Source: Corynebacterium appendicis CIP 107643 (lineage in GTDB: Bacteria > Actinomycetota > Actinomycetes > Mycobacteriales > Mycobacteriaceae). From it: a stretch of 64,000 nt of DNA. The notes under the pieces were generated by a model. That model did not search any database. It saw nothing but the letters and a program-made list of their open reading frames with translations, and was not told where the DNA came from. A program made the translations under genes and the position numbers. Position 1 is the stretch's first letter; each line of letters begins with the position of its first letter. Location of the stretch: positions 1,116,001-1,180,000 of the forward strand of contig NZ_CP046976.1 of the NCBI RefSeq assembly GCF_030408415.1. The letters run 5' to 3'. Below, in pieces: positions 26,802 to 39,975 of the stretch.

Positions 26802-29336
26802 ATGCTGATTTCTCAGAAATGGTTGACGTCCCTGCTGAACAACGCCGGTAATCCCGGCTGGTCCGTGAGCCCGGAAGAGCTCGACGCAGGCTTCGTCCGC
26901 GTCGGTTTCGAGACGGAAGGCTACGAGCCACTGCCGGAGACGACCGGTCCGCTCGTAATCGGCCGTGTGGAGGAGATCGAGGAGCTCACCGACTTCAAGA
27001 AGCCGATCCGCTACTGCCAGGTCAACGTCGGCGACGCTAACAGCACCGGCGAGCTGCAGGGCATCATTTGCGGTGCGCGCAACTTCAAGTTGAACGACCT
27101 CGTGGTGGTCTCCCTGCCGGGCGCAGTCCTGCCGGGCGGCTTCGAGATTTCCGCGCGCAAGACCTACGACCACATCTCCAACGGCATGATGGCCTCCGAG
27201 GCGGAGCTGGGCTTCACCTCCAAGAGCGACGGCATCATCGTTCTTCCGGAGGGCGCCGGTGAGCCTGGGCAGGATGCCCGTGAGGTTCTCGGCGGCTTCG
27301 ACGACACGGTCTTTGAGGTCAACATCACCCCGGACCGTGGCTACGCACTCTCCGCGCGCGGCTTGGGCAGGGAAGTGGCTTCCGCCTTCGGGTTGGAGTA
27401 CACGGATGTGGCAGTGGAGCCGTCGATAAGCGGCATTGATTTGTCCGCCGTTACGGAGCCTGCGGGCGACGTGCTGCCGATCACCGTCGAGGAGTCGACC
27501 AAGGCCCTGCGTTTCGGTCTGCGCAAGGTTGAGGGCATCGACCCGTCCGCCCAGGCGCCGTTCTGGATGAAGCGCGCGCTGATGCTCGCCGGTATCCGCT
27601 CCGTCAACGCCGCGACAGACGTGACCAACTACATCATGCTGTTGCTCGGCCAGCCGATGCACGCCTTCGACGCGGACAAGATCGCCGGTGGTCTGCGGAT
27701 CCACAATGCCGCTGGCGGCGAGGAATTCGAGACCCTCGACCACGTGAAGCGCACGCTCACGCCGGGCGACGTGGTCATCTCCGACGACAACGGCATCCAG
27801 TCGCTCGCCGCGATCATGGGCGGCACGACCTCCGAGATCGCCGACGACACCACTGATGTCTACTTCGAGGCCGCGACGTGGGATCCGCTGACCGTCGCGC
27901 GTTCCGCACGCCACCATAAGCTGAGCTCGGAAGCTTCTCGACGCTTCGAGCGCGGCGTCGACCCCGCCATCGTCGAGGTCGCGCTCGACTTGGCCTGCGG
28001 CCTGCTGGTGTCCATCGCCGGCGGCACCGTGGTGGATAAGCGCACGATCGTGGGTGACGCGCCGCAGCGCGATGCGATCCGTCTGCGCGCGTCCCGCCCG
28101 TCTGAGCTGATCGGCGTGGATTACTCGGTTGAGACCGTGGTCAAGCGCCTCGAGGAGGTCGGCTGCTCCGTCGAGCAGGATGAGGAGAACGGCGAGACCG
28201 TTCTTTCGGTGATTCCGCCGACGTGGCGCACCGACCTGAATGAGCCGGTGGAGCTCATCGAGGAGATCGTCCGCCTCGAGGGTCTCGACGAGATTCTGCT
28301 CGAGCTGCCGACTCCGCGCGGCGGCCGCGGCCTCTCGCCGCTGCAGCGCCGCCGCCGTGCCGTGACGCACGCGCTGGCGTACTCCGGCTACGCGGAGGTC
28401 ATCCCGACGCCGTTCATGTCCAACACTGTGCTGGACGCCTGGGGCCTGGATGCGGACGACGACCGCCGCCGTGTTGTGAAGGTGCAGAACCCGCTCGATG
28501 CCGACTACGGCGTTCTCGCGACGACCCTGCTGCCGGCGATGCTCGAAGCTGTCGGCCGCAACGTTGCCCGCGGCCGCAACGACCTGTCGCTGTTCTCCGT
28601 CGCGCAGGTCGCGTTCAAGCAGGCTGATTCCTCGCCGATGCCGGATGTTGCCCAGCGCCCGGACGACGCCGAGATCGAGGAGCTCGTTTCGTCGCTGCCA
28701 AAGCAGCACCTGCACGCGGCCACTGTCGCGACCGGCAACACGGAGCTCGAAGGCCCGTGGGGCGGCGGCCGCACTTACACGTGGTCCGATGCAGTCGAGT
28801 CTGCACAGATCGTGGCTCGTTCAGCTGGTGTGGACTTGGAGATTGCTTCCGCCGAGGAATTGCCGTGGCACCCGGGCCGTTGCGCTGAATTGTCCGTCGA
28901 GGTCGAGGGCGAAAAGGTCGTTGTCGGCCACGCCGGCGAGCTGCACCCGCAGGTGCTCGAGGCACTCGGTCTTCCGACGCGCACCTGCGCGATGGAGATC
29001 GACCTGACCTCTCTACCGCTGACCGAGAAGCTTCCCGCACCGGTGCTGTCGTCCTTCCCGGCACTGCACCAGGATGTCGCGCTCGTGGTCGACGAGGAGA
29101 TCCCGGCGGAGTCCGTGCGCCGTACGCTTGAGGCTTCGGCAGGCGATCTCATCGAAGATGTCACGCTCTTCGACGTGTACCGCTCCGAATCTCTCGGCGC
29201 GGGCAAGAAGTCGCTCGCGTTCGGGCTCGTGTTCCGCGCACCTGACCGCACCCTGACCGAGGACGAGGCATCTGAGGGGCGTCTCGCCGCGGCAGAGGCG
29301 GCGAAGAAGGAATTCGGCGCGGAGATGCGCGCATAA
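26802..29336 (+). CDS. pheT: Phenylalanine--tRNA ligase beta subunit
   Basis: 844 residues, full length. Domains in order: the B1 start (ISQKWLTSLL), a tRNA-binding EMAP-like fold (about 45-160, CQVNVGDANSTGELQGIICGARNF), the B3/B4 editing region, B5 (RPSELIGVDY) and a C-terminal ferredoxin-like anticodon-binding domain (VLSSFPALHQDVALVVDEE). AAGGAGAG eight bases upstream supports ATG 26802. It forms an operon with pheS. Confidence 0.97.
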   Translation: MLISQKWLTSLLNNAGNPGWSVSPEELDAGFVRVGFETEGYEPLPETTGPLVIGRVEEIEELTDFKKPIRYCQVNVGDANSTGELQGIICGARNFKLNDLVVVSLPGAVLPGGFEISARKTYDHISNGMMASEAELGFTSKSDGIIVLPEGAGEPGQDAREVLGGFDDTVFEVNITPDRGYALSARGLGREVASAFGLEYTDVAVEPSISGIDLSAVTEPAGDVLPITVEESTKALRFGLRKVEGIDPSAQAPFWMKRALMLAGIRSVNAATDVTNYIMLLLGQPMHAFDADKIAGGLRIHNAAGGEEFETLDHVKRTLTPGDVVISDDNGIQSLAAIMGGTTSEIADDTTDVYFEAATWDPLTVARSARHHKLSSEASRRFERGVDPAIVEVALDLACGLLVSIAGGTVVDKRTIVGDAPQRDAIRLRASRPSELIGVDYSVETVVKRLEEVGCSVEQDEENGETVLSVIPPTWRTDLNEPVELIEEIVRLEGLDEILLELPTPRGGRGLSPLQRRRRAVTHALAYSGYAEVIPTPFMSNTVLDAWGLDADDDRRRVVKVQNPLDADYGVLATTLLPAMLEAVGRNVARGRNDLSLFSVAQVAFKQADSSPMPDVAQRPDDAEIEELVSSLPKQHLHAATVATGNTELEGPWGGGRTYTWSDAVESAQIVARSAGVDLEIASAEELPWHPGRCAELSVEVEGEKVVVGHAGELHPQVLEALGLPTRTCAMEIDLTSLPLTEKLPAPVLSSFPALHQDVALVVDEEIPAESVRRTLEASAGDLIEDVTLFDVYRSESLGAGKKSLAFGLVFRAPDRTLTEDEASEGRLAAAEAAKKEFGAEMRA
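27421..27431 (-). repeat. GCTTATCGACG motif, copy 12
   Basis: Within pheT, read as TCG-ATA-AGC (Ser-Ile-Ser) with rare ATA. Confidence 0.85.
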
Positions 29337-29341
29337 AATTA

Positions 29342-29363
29342 TTTGCAATGAATTAATTGCAAA
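29342..29363. promoter_or_regulatory. ArgR operator (ARG box) upstream of argC
   Basis: TTTGCAAT (29342-29349) and ATTGCAAA (29356-29363) form a perfect AT-rich inverted repeat with a six-base spacer. It resembles bacterial ARG boxes and stands 17-38 bases before the -10 element of argC, overlapping the expected -35. ArgR, encoded downstream in the cluster, should bind here to repress arginine synthesis. Confidence 0.75.
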
Positions 29364-29379
29364 CCGCGCGGGTGCTGTG

Positions 29380-29385
29380 TAGCCT
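29380..29385 (+). promoter_or_regulatory. Putative -10 element of a leaderless argC promoter
   Basis: TAGCCT ends six bases before the argC ATG, with no Shine-Dalgarno sequence between them, suggesting a leaderless transcript. Confidence 0.5.
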
Positions 29386-29391
29386 GACGCT

Positions 29392-30435
29392 ATGACCATC
29401 ACAGTCGCAGTCGCAGGCGCCACCGGCTACGCGGGCGGAGAGATCCTCCGCCTGCTCGTCGGGCACCCGCGCTTTCTTGACGGAACGCTCGAGATCGGCG
29501 CATTGACCGGCAATTCTAATGCGGGCCAATCTGCGGCTGACGTGCTACCGCACATCCCGCAGCTGGCGGACCGCGTGATCGACGAGACCACGGTCGAGGT
29601 GCTGGGAAAGCATGATGTCGTGTTCCTCGGCCTCCCGCACGGTTTCTCCGCGGAGATCGGTGCCGCGCTGCCGGAGTCGACGCTCGTGCTCGACTGCGCG
29701 GCCGATTTCCGTCTCCGAAATGCAGAGGATTGGACTGCATATTACGGATCCGATCACGCCGGGCACTGGCCGTATGGCATTCCCGAGATGCCGGGGCACC
29801 GCGAGGAAATCAGGTCGGCACGACGCATTGCCATTCCGGGGTGCTTTCCCACGGGCGCGACTTTGGCCGCGCTGCCAGCAGCTGACCGGAGTTTGGTGGA
29901 CCCGTCGTTCAGTGTCGTTTCGGTGACGGGTGTCTCTGGCGCAGGCAAGAAGGCGAATGTGGACCTGCTTGGCGCGGAGACGATGGGCTCGGTCAAGGCG
30001 TACAACACTGCGGGCAAGCACCGCCACACCCCGGAGATGGTGCAGAACCTCTCCGAGGTGACTGACGAGAATGTCTCGGTCAGTTTCACACCGGTGCTGG
30101 CGCCGATGCCGCGCGGGATTCTCTCCACGGTCACGGCCCCGTTGCGGGACGACGTGACGGAAGAGCAGGCGCGCGCGGCCTACGAGGACTTCTACGCGGG
30201 CGAGCCGTTCGTGCGCTTGTTGCCTGAGGGGCGTCAGCCGCAGACCCAGCACATCGTCGGCACGAATATGTGCCTGATGCAGGTGGAGGTCGATGAGGGC
30301 GCCGGTGTTCTGTTGTCTACCTCGGTGATCGACAACCTGACCAAGGGAACCGGCGGGGCAGCGGTGCAGTGCATGAACCTCGCCCTCGGCTTCGACGAGA
30401 CCGACGGCCTGCCACTGGCAGCGGTCGCGCCGTAA
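29392..30435 (+). CDS. argC: N-acetyl-gamma-glutamyl-phosphate reductase
   Basis: 347 residues. It reduces N-acetylglutamyl phosphate to the semialdehyde with NADPH, the third step of arginine synthesis. It shows the N-terminal Rossmann start [18 protein letters not shown], the catalytic Cys in IPGCFPTGA (about residue 150) and GKHRHTPEM for phosphate binding. It is the first gene of the arg cluster, behind an ARG box and a probable leaderless promoter. Confidence 0.97.
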   Translation: MTITVAVAGATGYAGGEILRLLVGHPRFLDGTLEIGALTGNSNAGQSAADVLPHIPQLADRVIDETTVEVLGKHDVVFLGLPHGFSAEIGAALPESTLVLDCAADFRLRNAEDWTAYYGSDHAGHWPYGIPEMPGHREEIRSARRIAIPGCFPTGATLAALPAADRSLVDPSFSVVSVTGVSGAGKKANVDLLGAETMGSVKAYNTAGKHRHTPEMVQNLSEVTDENVSVSFTPVLAPMPRGILSTVTAPLRDDVTEEQARAAYEDFYAGEPFVRLLPEGRQPQTQHIVGTNMCLMQVEVDEGAGVLLSTSVIDNLTKGTGGAAVQCMNLALGFDETDGLPLAAVAP

Positions 30436-30489
30436 AAGTGAATCTTCAGTGAAACCCTCACGCATTCGCGGACAGTTAAGGAACTAGAC

Positions 30490-31650
30490 ATGGCTACAAC
30501 AGGTGTGACAGCCCCCGCCGGATTCTCCGCGGCAGGCGTCACGGCAGGAATCAAGCAGTCCGGAAAGCCGGACATGGCGCTCGTGGTCAACAACGGCCCG
30601 CGCTTCGACGCGGCTGCCGTGACCACCCGCAATAAGGTCGTTGCCGCACCGGTCAAAGTCACCCGCGACGCGCTGAACAACGGCACGCTGACCGCCGTGG
30701 TGTACAACTCCGGCAACGCCAATGCGTGCAACGGCCGCCAAGGCGACCTCGACGCGGCGGAGATGCAGGAGGCCACCGCACGCGAACTCGGCGTGAAGCC
30801 GTCCGAGGTCGCAGTCTGCTCCACCGGGTTGATCGGCGATCTGCTGCCGATGGACACGATCCGCGCCGGCATTTCGAAGCTGGGGGAGAACCTCGGCGAC
30901 AACGGCAACCTGGCCGCTGAAGCGATCCTGACCACCGATCTTGTAGCCAAGGAAGCGATTGTTTCCCGCGACGGTTGGTCTGTCGCAGGCATGGCCAAGG
31001 GGGTGGGCATGATGGCGCCGTCGTTGGCGACGATGCTGGTGTGCATCACCACCGACGCTGTGGTCAGCTCCGCCGTGCTGGATTCGGCGCTGCGCGATGC
31101 ATCGGGCGAGACGTTCAACACCCTCGACATCGACGGCGCCACCTCCACCAACGACACCGTCGTCGCTATGGCATCGGGCGCGTCGAGTGTTCAGCCGACC
31201 TCCCAGGAATTCGCCGAAGCGGTCACGGAGCTCTGCGAGGAGCTGTCCCGCCTACTCCAGGCCGACGCAGAGGGCGTGACCAAGCGCGTCGTCATCACCG
31301 TGGAAGGCACCGCGGACAACGCGCAGGCGCTCAACGCGGCGCGCACCATCGGCCGCGACAACCTGGTCAAGTGCGCCATGTTCGGCTCGGACCCGAACTG
31401 GGGCCGCGTGCTCGCCGCTGTGGGCATGGCGGATGCGGAGATGGATCCGGAGAAGATCACTGTCTCCTTCAACGGAACCCCTGTGTGCATCGACAGCACC
31501 GGTGCGCCCGGGGCACGCGATGTGGATCTGAGCGGGGCGGATGTCGAGGTTCTCGTGGATCTGGGCACCGGCGGCCCGGGCCGCGCCAGTGTGCGCACCA
31601 CGGACTTGTCGTACTCGTATGTGGAAATCAACTCGGAATACTCGACGTAG
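30490..31650 (+). CDS. argJ: Bifunctional ornithine acetyltransferase / N-acetylglutamate synthase
   Basis: 386 residues. It moves the acetyl group from N-acetylornithine to glutamate, recycling acetate in the cyclic arginine pathway. The self-cleavage site before the nucleophilic Thr is visible in [23 protein letters not shown]; the same chain has the [16 protein letters not shown] block. AAGGA seven bases upstream supports ATG 30490. Some family members also use acetyl-CoA (bifunctional form); which applies here cannot be read from sequence. Confidence 0.96.
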   Translation: MATTGVTAPAGFSAAGVTAGIKQSGKPDMALVVNNGPRFDAAAVTTRNKVVAAPVKVTRDALNNGTLTAVVYNSGNANACNGRQGDLDAAEMQEATARELGVKPSEVAVCSTGLIGDLLPMDTIRAGISKLGENLGDNGNLAAEAILTTDLVAKEAIVSRDGWSVAGMAKGVGMMAPSLATMLVCITTDAVVSSAVLDSALRDASGETFNTLDIDGATSTNDTVVAMASGASSVQPTSQEFAEAVTELCEELSRLLQADAEGVTKRVVITVEGTADNAQALNAARTIGRDNLVKCAMFGSDPNWGRVLAAVGMADAEMDPEKITVSFNGTPVCIDSTGAPGARDVDLSGADVEVLVDLGTGGPGRASVRTTDLSYSYVEINSEYST

Positions 31651-31666
31651 GAGCGGAAATTCACCC

Positions 31667-32599
31667 ATGAAGCTGAGCAATCAGGACCGCGCGCACGTCC
31701 TCGCTGAGGCGCTGCCGTGGCTGCAGCACTACCGCGATAAGATCGTCGTGGTGAAATACGGCGGTAACGCCATGATCGACGACGACCTGAAATCCGCGTT
31801 CGCCGCGGACATGGTCTTCTTGAGGACTGTCGGCGCGAAACCCGTTGTCGTGCACGGTGGCGGCCCGCAGATCACCGCGATGCTGGGGCAGTTGGGCCTC
31901 GACGGCGGGGAATTCATCGGCGGGTTCCGCGTGACCACCCCGGAGATCCTCGACGTCGTCCGCATGGTGCTCTTCGGCCAGGTCGGCCGCGATCTTTTGG
32001 GCCGCATCAACTCCCACGGTCCTTACGCGGTGGGCACCTCCGGCGAGGACGCAGGACTATTCACCGCGCAGAAGCGCTACGTCGACGTCGACGGGGAGAA
32101 GAAGGACATCGGCCTGGTCGGCGAGATCGTCGACGTGGATCCGTCGGCTGTCATGGACATCATCGAGGCGGGCCGCATTCCGGTCGTGTCCAGCATCGCC
32201 CCGGGCGACGACGGGCATGTCTACAACGTCAACGCCGATTCTGCTGCGGGCGCTCTGGCGGCTGCCCTTCGCGCGGAGCGCCTCGTGGTGCTCACCAACG
32301 TCGAAGGGTTGTACACCGACTGGCCGAATAAGGACTCGCTGCTGTCCAAGATCACGCTGAGCCAGCTGGAGGCCATGGTGCCGGACCTTGATTCTGGCAT
32401 GATCCCGAAGATGGAGGCGTGCATGACAGCGGTGGGCGGCGGCGTGAACGCGGCGCACGTCATTGACGGCCGGATCCCGCACTCGGTGCTTCTGGAGCTG
32501 CTGACCATGGGCGGCGTCGGCACAATGGTGCTGCCGGACAACTACGAGAAGGACGACTATCCCGAAGGAACCGTGTTCAGGAAGGATGATCCGCAGTGA
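31667..32599 (+). CDS. argB: Acetylglutamate kinase
   Basis: 310 residues from ATG 31667 (GTAGGAGCG upstream). It phosphorylates N-acetylglutamate, the second and usually arginine-inhibited step. Visible are VVKYGGNAM near the N-terminus, VVHGGGPQI for substrate phosphate contacts, and [20 protein letters not shown] near the C-terminus. The N-terminal helix ([17 protein letters not shown]) is typical of arginine-sensitive hexameric enzymes. The longer frame to 31541 overlaps argJ and is not used. Confidence 0.96.
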   Translation: MKLSNQDRAHVLAEALPWLQHYRDKIVVVKYGGNAMIDDDLKSAFAADMVFLRTVGAKPVVVHGGGPQITAMLGQLGLDGGEFIGGFRVTTPEILDVVRMVLFGQVGRDLLGRINSHGPYAVGTSGEDAGLFTAQKRYVDVDGEKKDIGLVGEIVDVDPSAVMDIIEAGRIPVVSSIAPGDDGHVYNVNADSAAGALAAALRAERLVVLTNVEGLYTDWPNKDSLLSKITLSQLEAMVPDLDSGMIPKMEACMTAVGGGVNAAHVIDGRIPHSVLLELLTMGGVGTMVLPDNYEKDDYPEGTVFRKDDPQ

Positions 32600-33786
32600 T
32601 GAGCAATCAGGACGCGCTGAACCAGTGGTCGGATGTGTTCATGAACACCTACGGCACGCCGCAGCTCCACCTCGTCAAAGGAGGGGGAGCGACGGTCACC
32701 GACGCCGACGGCAAACAGTACGTGGACATGCTCGCCGGCATCGCGGTGAACTCACTGGGGCACGCACACCCGGCACTCGTGAGCGCTGTGGCGACACAGG
32801 CCGGCACGCTGGGCCACATCTCCAATTTCTTCGGCTCCGACTCGGCGCTGCACGCGGCGACGACCCTGCGGGAGCGCTTAGGCGACAAGGACGCCAAGGT
32901 CTTCTTCTGCAACTCCGGGGGCGAGGCCAATGAGGCCGCGTTCAAGCTGACCCACTTGACGGGTCGAACGACCGTGCTGGCTGCCGAGAACGGCTTCCAC
33001 GGACGCACGATGGGTGCGCTGTCGCTCACAGGCCAGCCGGGCAAGCGCGAGCCTTTCGCGCCGCTGGTGCCGGGAGTGGAGTACTACCGTTATGGTGACA
33101 TCGACCATGTTCGCGAACTCGTGGAGAAGCACGCGGGCGATGTTGCGGCGATCTTCCTGGAGCCGATTCAAGGTGAAGTCGGGGTCGTCCCGGCACCGGA
33201 CGGGTTCCTGCAGGACATTCGCGCGTTGTGCGATGAGCACGGAATCCTCATGGTGGTCGACGAAGTGCAGACCGGTGTCGGCCGCACCGGCGACTTCTTC
33301 GCGTTCACTCAGTCGGGTGTGCAGCCGGACATCGTCACCATGGCGAAGGGGTTGGCCGGCGGCATGCCGATCGGAGCCGTGATAGCCAACGCGAAAACCG
33401 CCGCATTGTTCACCCCGGGTGCGCACGGCACTACCTTCGGCGGAAACCCGATCGCCTGCGCCGCCGCCAATGCTGTGCTCGGCATTGTCGACGACGCGTT
33501 CTGCGCGGCGGTGAAAGAGAAGGGCGAGGGGCTGGCGCGCGCCGTCGATAAGCTGCCCGGCGTCGACCATGTGCGCGGCCGCGGGCTCATGCTCGGCGTT
33601 GTTCTCTCCGCACCGGTGGCGAAGGATGCGGTGCGTGTCGGGCTGAAGCACGGGGTGATCCTGAATGCGCCGACGGACACCGTGATCCGACTGACTCCAC
33701 CGCTGACGATCAGCGACGAGGAGCTTCAGCGCGCTGTGGACGCGATCGAGGCGACGCTCGCCGAGTGCACCGAGGAGGCGCGATGA
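32599..33786 (+). CDS. argD: Acetylornithine aminotransferase
   Basis: 395 residues. A class III PLP enzyme converting N-acetylglutamate semialdehyde to N-acetylornithine. The PLP lysine is in [13 protein letters not shown] (about residue 250), and the pyridine-contacting Asp is in [17 protein letters not shown] 32599 shares one base with the argB stop; a GTG one codon earlier (32596) is also possible. argF normally follows here in corynebacteria but is absent; argR starts inside the argD stop. Confidence 0.96.
   Translation: MSNQDALNQWSDVFMNTYGTPQLHLVKGGGATVTDADGKQYVDMLAGIAVNSLGHAHPALVSAVATQAGTLGHISNFFGSDSALHAATTLRERLGDKDAKVFFCNSGGEANEAAFKLTHLTGRTTVLAAENGFHGRTMGALSLTGQPGKREPFAPLVPGVEYYRYGDIDHVRELVEKHAGDVAAIFLEPIQGEVGVVPAPDGFLQDIRALCDEHGILMVVDEVQTGVGRTGDFFAFTQSGVQPDIVTMAKGLAGGMPIGAVIANAKTAALFTPGAHGTTFGGNPIACAAANAVLGIVDDAFCAAVKEKGEGLARAVDKLPGVDHVRGRGLMLGVVLSAPVAKDAVRVGLKHGVILNAPTDTVIRLTPPLTISDEELQRAVDAIEATLAECTEEAR
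33543..33553 (-). repeat. GCTTATCGACG motif, copy 13
   Basis: Within argD, read as GTC-GAT-AAG (Val-Asp-Lys). Confidence 0.85.
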
Positions 33787-34286
33787 CGACCCCGAATTCA
33801 CGCACTGTGCGTCAGGCGAAGATCCTGGCCATCCTTGACCACACCCGCGTGTCGTCGCAGGTGCAATTGTCCGAGCTGCTGCTCGACGAGGGCATCGACA
33901 TCACCCAGGCGACCTTGTCGCGCGACCTCGACGAACTCGGCGCGCGCAAGGTGCGCCCGTCAGGCGGCGGGCGCTCGTACTACGCCGTGGGCGAGGAGGC
34001 CCAGTCCTTTCAAGCCTCCCCGAAGGGCCCGCGCGACAAACTGCGCCGCATGCTGGCGGAGCTCGTCGTGTCCATCGATCACACGGGCAATATCGCTGTC
34101 CTGCGCACCCCTGCGGGCGCGGCGCAATACCTGGCAAGCTACATTGACCGGGTGGCGCTCGAAAAGGTGGTGGGCACCATCGCGGGCGACGACACAGTCT
34201 TCGTCCTCGCGCGCGAACCGCTCACAGGCGCAGACCTGGCCGCCGAGTTCATGGGCGACGTGCAAAGCGAGCCCAGCGACGACTAG
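33783..34286 (+). CDS. argR: Arginine repressor
   Basis: 167 residues. The N-terminal winged helix ([18 protein letters not shown], then [19 protein letters not shown]) binds ARG boxes. The C-terminal domain ([20 protein letters not shown]) forms the hexamer and binds arginine. ATG 33783 overlaps the argD stop by four bases (ATGA). It probably controls argC through the inverted repeat at 29342-29363. Confidence 0.96.
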   Translation: MTTPNSRTVRQAKILAILDHTRVSSQVQLSELLLDEGIDITQATLSRDLDELGARKVRPSGGGRSYYAVGEEAQSFQASPKGPRDKLRRMLAELVVSIDHTGNIAVLRTPAGAAQYLASYIDRVALEKVVGTIAGDDTVFVLAREPLTGADLAAEFMGDVQSEPSDD

Positions 34287-34367
34287 CCGGACAACCCTGC
34301 TAGATAACTGAGCTGAAATCCTAGACCTGAATATCTCGCACTGCTGATTTAAGGAGCATTGACTGTC

Positions 34368-37006
<2,639 letters not shown>

Positions 37007-37020
37007 CGCCGCCGGGCACG

Positions 37021-37167
37021 GGATCCATCCCAGTCTTCGTCATTCTTTACGGCGAGGCCAATGAGGGCGACATGAAGGAGCTTGCCGACGTCACCGGCGG
37101 CGCCGTCTTCGACGCGATCAACGATGATTTGAGCGACGCATTCAAGGAGATTCGTGGCTACCAGTAA
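37021..37167 (+). pseudogene. C-terminal remnant of a VWA-domain protein
   Basis: The frame reads SIPVFVILYGEANEGDMKEL, then a GGAVFDA segment and a KEIRGYQ end. That is the last strand-helix of a von Willebrand A domain with the C-terminal motif seen in actinobacterial VWA proteins encoded beside TelA-like genes. The preceding ~400 residues, including the MIDAS metal site, are missing; argH ends 14 bases upstream. No start codon in a sensible place. Most of the gene was lost by deletion. Confidence 0.65.
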
Positions 37168-37429
37168 CTCCTACAACCCCGCTTCCGCCGGCGGAAACAA
37201 CGCCGGGAACGGCAGCTTTTTCACATCCCGTAAGAACCTCGTCGGCATGACGCTGGCGACGCTGGTGAGACCCTGCGTCCGCTCTACCGGGTCCGCCCGC
37301 CGCGCGATGACGTCGGCTTCGGAGAAAGTGAAACAAGGCATTCTCGGCCAGAACTTTCGGGCGATGGATTCGCAGGCGCGCACTCTGCGCGAAGCCTTCG
37401 GCTACCTGTCGGGTCTGGAGGACACCTAA
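37154..37429 (+). pseudogene. Internally deleted partner gene of the VWA remnant
   Basis: A 91-codon frame from GTG 37154 that overlaps the VWA tail stop by 14 bases. The start (MATSNSYNPASAGG, FFTSRKNLVGMTLATL) and the end (VKQGILGQNFRAMDSQARTL, then FGYLSGLED) resemble the two ends of a longer membrane-associated protein found next to VWA/TelA genes in corynebacteria. Membrane helices and the helical middle expected between them are missing, replaced by an odd RPCVRSTGSARRAMTS bridge. It may still be translated as a small protein, but it is most likely decayed. Confidence 0.5.
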
Positions 37430-37435
37430 GCAGGG

Positions 37436-37441
37436 TACGAT
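37436..37441 (+). promoter_or_regulatory. Putative -10 element for the Trm112-like gene
   Basis: TACGAT lies eight bases before the ATG at 37450 with no Shine-Dalgarno sequence between, suggesting a leaderless mRNA. Confidence 0.4.
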
Positions 37442-37449
37442 GAACGACC

Positions 37450-37644
37450 ATGACGGCCGACACACCGACGCTTGACCCGCAGCTTCTCGATATTCTTGCG
37501 TGCCCGCAGGACAAAGGGCCTTTGGAGTACCTGCATGACGAGCAATTGCTGGTCAATCGCCGGCTCGGTGTCGCGTATCGCATCGACGACGGCATCCCGG
37601 TTTTGCTTATCGATGAAGCGCAGCCGTACACCGGCGGCGCCTAA
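37450..37644 (+). CDS. Trm112/YcaR-family small protein
   Basis: 64 residues with the family core LDPQLLDILACPQDKGPLEYL and RLGVAYRIDDGIPVLLIDEA. Trm112 proteins in eukaryotes and archaea activate methyltransferases through a small zinc-ribbon-like fold; bacterial members of this size are poorly characterised, and here only one Cys (CPQD) is present, so zinc binding is doubtful. It stands between the decayed VWA locus and tyrS. Confidence 0.85.
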   Translation: MTADTPTLDPQLLDILACPQDKGPLEYLHDEQLLVNRRLGVAYRIDDGIPVLLIDEAQPYTGGA

Positions 37645-37735
37645 TCCCGTCCCGGGGCTGCATTAACCCGGGACTGCACAACTGACTGAGCGAATTTTCC
37701 ACCTTTACGTGAACGAGGCTTGAAGGAACTGCTTT

Positions 37736-39010
37736 ATGGCTGACAGCGCAACGATCATCGACGAGCTTGAGTGGCGCGGACTGATCAACCAGTCCACCGA
37801 CTTGGATGCCCTGAAAGAGGCGACGGCTACGCCGATCACGCTATATGCCGGTTTCGACCCCACCGGCCCGTCGCTGCACGCCGGCCACCTCGTTCCGCTG
37901 CTGATGCTGCGCCGCTTCCAGGAGGCAGGCCACCGTCCGATTGTGCTCGCCGGTGGCGCTACCGGCATGATCGGCGACCCGCGCGACGTTGGGGAGCGCA
38001 CCATGAACTCCGCCGACACGGTGAGCGATTGGGCTGGCCGCATTTCCGGACAGCTGAGGCGCTTCGTCGACTTCGAGGGCGATAACGCCGCCACCCTGGT
38101 CAACAACGCTGACTGGACTAACGATATGACCGTCGTCGATTTCCTGCGCGATGTGGGCAAGCACTTCTCTCTGGCGACGATGCTCTCCCGCGACACCGTG
38201 AAGCGCCGCTTGGACAACGACGGAATTTCCTACACGGAGTTCTCATACATGCTGCTGCAGGCCAACGACTACGTGCAGCTGCGCCGCAGGATGGGCTGCA
38301 CGCTGCAGGTCGGCGGTTCGGACCAGTGGGGCAACCTGGTCGCCGGTGTGGACCTGAACCGCCGCATGGACGGTGAGACCGTCCACGCGCTCACCGTGCC
38401 GCTGGTGACGGACTCTGAAGGCAAGAAGTTCGGCAAGTCCACCGGCGGCGGCTCGCTGTGGCTCGATCCGGAGATGACCAGCCCGTACCGCTGGTACCAG
38501 TACTTCGTCAACACCGCCGACGCCGACGTGATCCGCTACCTGCGCTGGTTCACTTTCCTGACCAAGGAGGAGCTGGACGAGCTGGCTGTCGAGGTGGAGG
38601 AGCGCCCGTTCAAGCGCGAAGCCCAGAAGCGCCTCGCCCGCGAAATGACTGACCTCGTCCACGGCCCCGAGGCCACCAAGGCAGTCGAGCTCGCCTCCCA
38701 GGCGCTGTTCGGCCGCGCGGAGCTAGCCGAGCTCGACGAGCCGACTCTCGCCGCCGCTGTCTCCGAGACCGAGGTCTTCACCGTCGAACCGGGCGCCCCG
38801 CGCACGATCGTCGACCTCATGGTCGGCACGGGCCTCGTCGATTCGAAGGGTGCGGCACGTCGCGCCATCAAGGAAGGCGGCGCTTACGCCAACAACGCCC
38901 GCATCGAGTCGGAGGACTGGGAGCCGGGCGAAGACGACCTGCTGCACGGCCAGTGGATCGTGCTGCGCCGCGGCAAGAAGAATTTCGCCGGCGTGAAGAT
39001 CGCCAACTAA
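37736..39010 (+). CDS. tyrS: Tyrosine--tRNA ligase
   Basis: 424 residues. Class I enzyme with the HIGH-type motif in [20 protein letters not shown] (HAGH, about residue 47) and the KMSKS-type motif in [10 protein letters not shown] (about 228). A C-terminal S4 RNA-binding domain ([20 protein letters not shown]) completes it. GAAGGA precedes the ATG at 37736. Full length for the bacterial TyrRS family. Confidence 0.97.
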   Translation: MADSATIIDELEWRGLINQSTDLDALKEATATPITLYAGFDPTGPSLHAGHLVPLLMLRRFQEAGHRPIVLAGGATGMIGDPRDVGERTMNSADTVSDWAGRISGQLRRFVDFEGDNAATLVNNADWTNDMTVVDFLRDVGKHFSLATMLSRDTVKRRLDNDGISYTEFSYMLLQANDYVQLRRRMGCTLQVGGSDQWGNLVAGVDLNRRMDGETVHALTVPLVTDSEGKKFGKSTGGGSLWLDPEMTSPYRWYQYFVNTADADVIRYLRWFTFLTKEELDELAVEVEERPFKREAQKRLAREMTDLVHGPEATKAVELASQALFGRAELAELDEPTLAAAVSETEVFTVEPGAPRTIVDLMVGTGLVDSKGAARRAIKEGGAYANNARIESEDWEPGEDDLLHGQWIVLRRGKKNFAGVKIAN

Positions 39011-39046
39011 GCAACCGGCCAGTCAGACAGGGAGGACGTGGAACGC

Positions 39047-39949
39047 ATGAGCTACGACAACCGCGACCGCAACGACCGCCGCAATAACCGCGGCAACCGC
39101 AATAACGACCGCCGGGGATACGGTCGTGACCGTGACAACGAGCGCAACTACCGCGGACGCGACGGTGAACGCGGCGACCGCCGATACGGCGACCGGCGCG
39201 ATGATCGTCGCGGCGGCAACAAGGTGCGCCACGACCGCTCCAACCCGTACCGCCAGGGCTTCCGTGAGGACCGCATGGCGCAGAAGGAGAATGAGCCGGC
39301 GATCCCGGACGATATCGACGTCGCGGACCTCGATCCGTCGGTGCTGCAGGACCTGCGCGTGCTAGCCAAGGACAATGCGGACCGCGTGGCCAAGCACATG
39401 ATCATGGCGGCGACGTGGATGGCGGACGATCCGCAGCTGGCGCTGACGCATGCGCGAGCGGCGAAGAACCGCGCGGGCCGAGTCGGTGTCGTGCGCGAGG
39501 CGGCCGGCATCGCGGCGTACCACGCAGGGGAGTGGAAAGAAGCGCTCTCAGAGCTGCGCGCTGCGCGCCGCATGAGCGGTGGACCGGGTCTGCTCGCCGT
39601 CATGGCGGACGCCGAGCGTGGCCTCGGCCGCCCGGAGAAGGCACTCGAGATCGGCCGCAGCCCGGAGGTGCGCGACCTCGACGACGACTCGAAGATCGAG
39701 CTCGCCATCGTCATGGCCGGCGCGCGCCACGACATGGGCCAGCACGAATCGGCCCTGGCGACGCTCCAGCAGCTCAACCCGACGATGAAGGGCGACAGCT
39801 TCGAGCACATCCGTCTGGCCTACGCCTACGCTGACGCGCTCGCGCAGGTGGGCCGCACCGACGAGGCTCGCACGTGGTTCGAGCACGTGGCCAAGGTCGA
39901 CACCGACAAGCTGACCGACGCCGCTGACCGTCTCAAAGAACTCAAGTAG
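39047..39949 (+). CDS. TPR-repeat protein with Arg/Asp/Asn-rich N-terminus
   Basis: 300 residues from ATG 39047; GTG 39038 is in frame but only two bases from GGGAGG. Residues 1-75 are almost entirely Arg, Asp, Asn, Gly and Tyr (repeats such as NDRRNNRG and RDRDNERN), likely disordered and nucleic-acid-binding or phase-separating. Residues about 90-300 are helical repeats of TPR type (WKEALSELRAARRMSGGPGL, then LGRPEKALEIGRS). It lies between tyrS and the HAD gene in an arrangement kept in corynebacteria. Molecular role is unknown. Confidence 0.8.
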   Translation: MSYDNRDRNDRRNNRGNRNNDRRGYGRDRDNERNYRGRDGERGDRRYGDRRDDRRGGNKVRHDRSNPYRQGFREDRMAQKENEPAIPDDIDVADLDPSVLQDLRVLAKDNADRVAKHMIMAATWMADDPQLALTHARAAKNRAGRVGVVREAAGIAAYHAGEWKEALSELRAARRMSGGPGLLAVMADAERGLGRPEKALEIGRSPEVRDLDDDSKIELAIVMAGARHDMGQHESALATLQQLNPTMKGDSFEHIRLAYAYADALAQVGRTDEARTWFEHVAKVDTDKLTDAADRLKELK

Positions 39950-39975
39950 CGCCGGATAAAGGGGAGAGATTCGCA

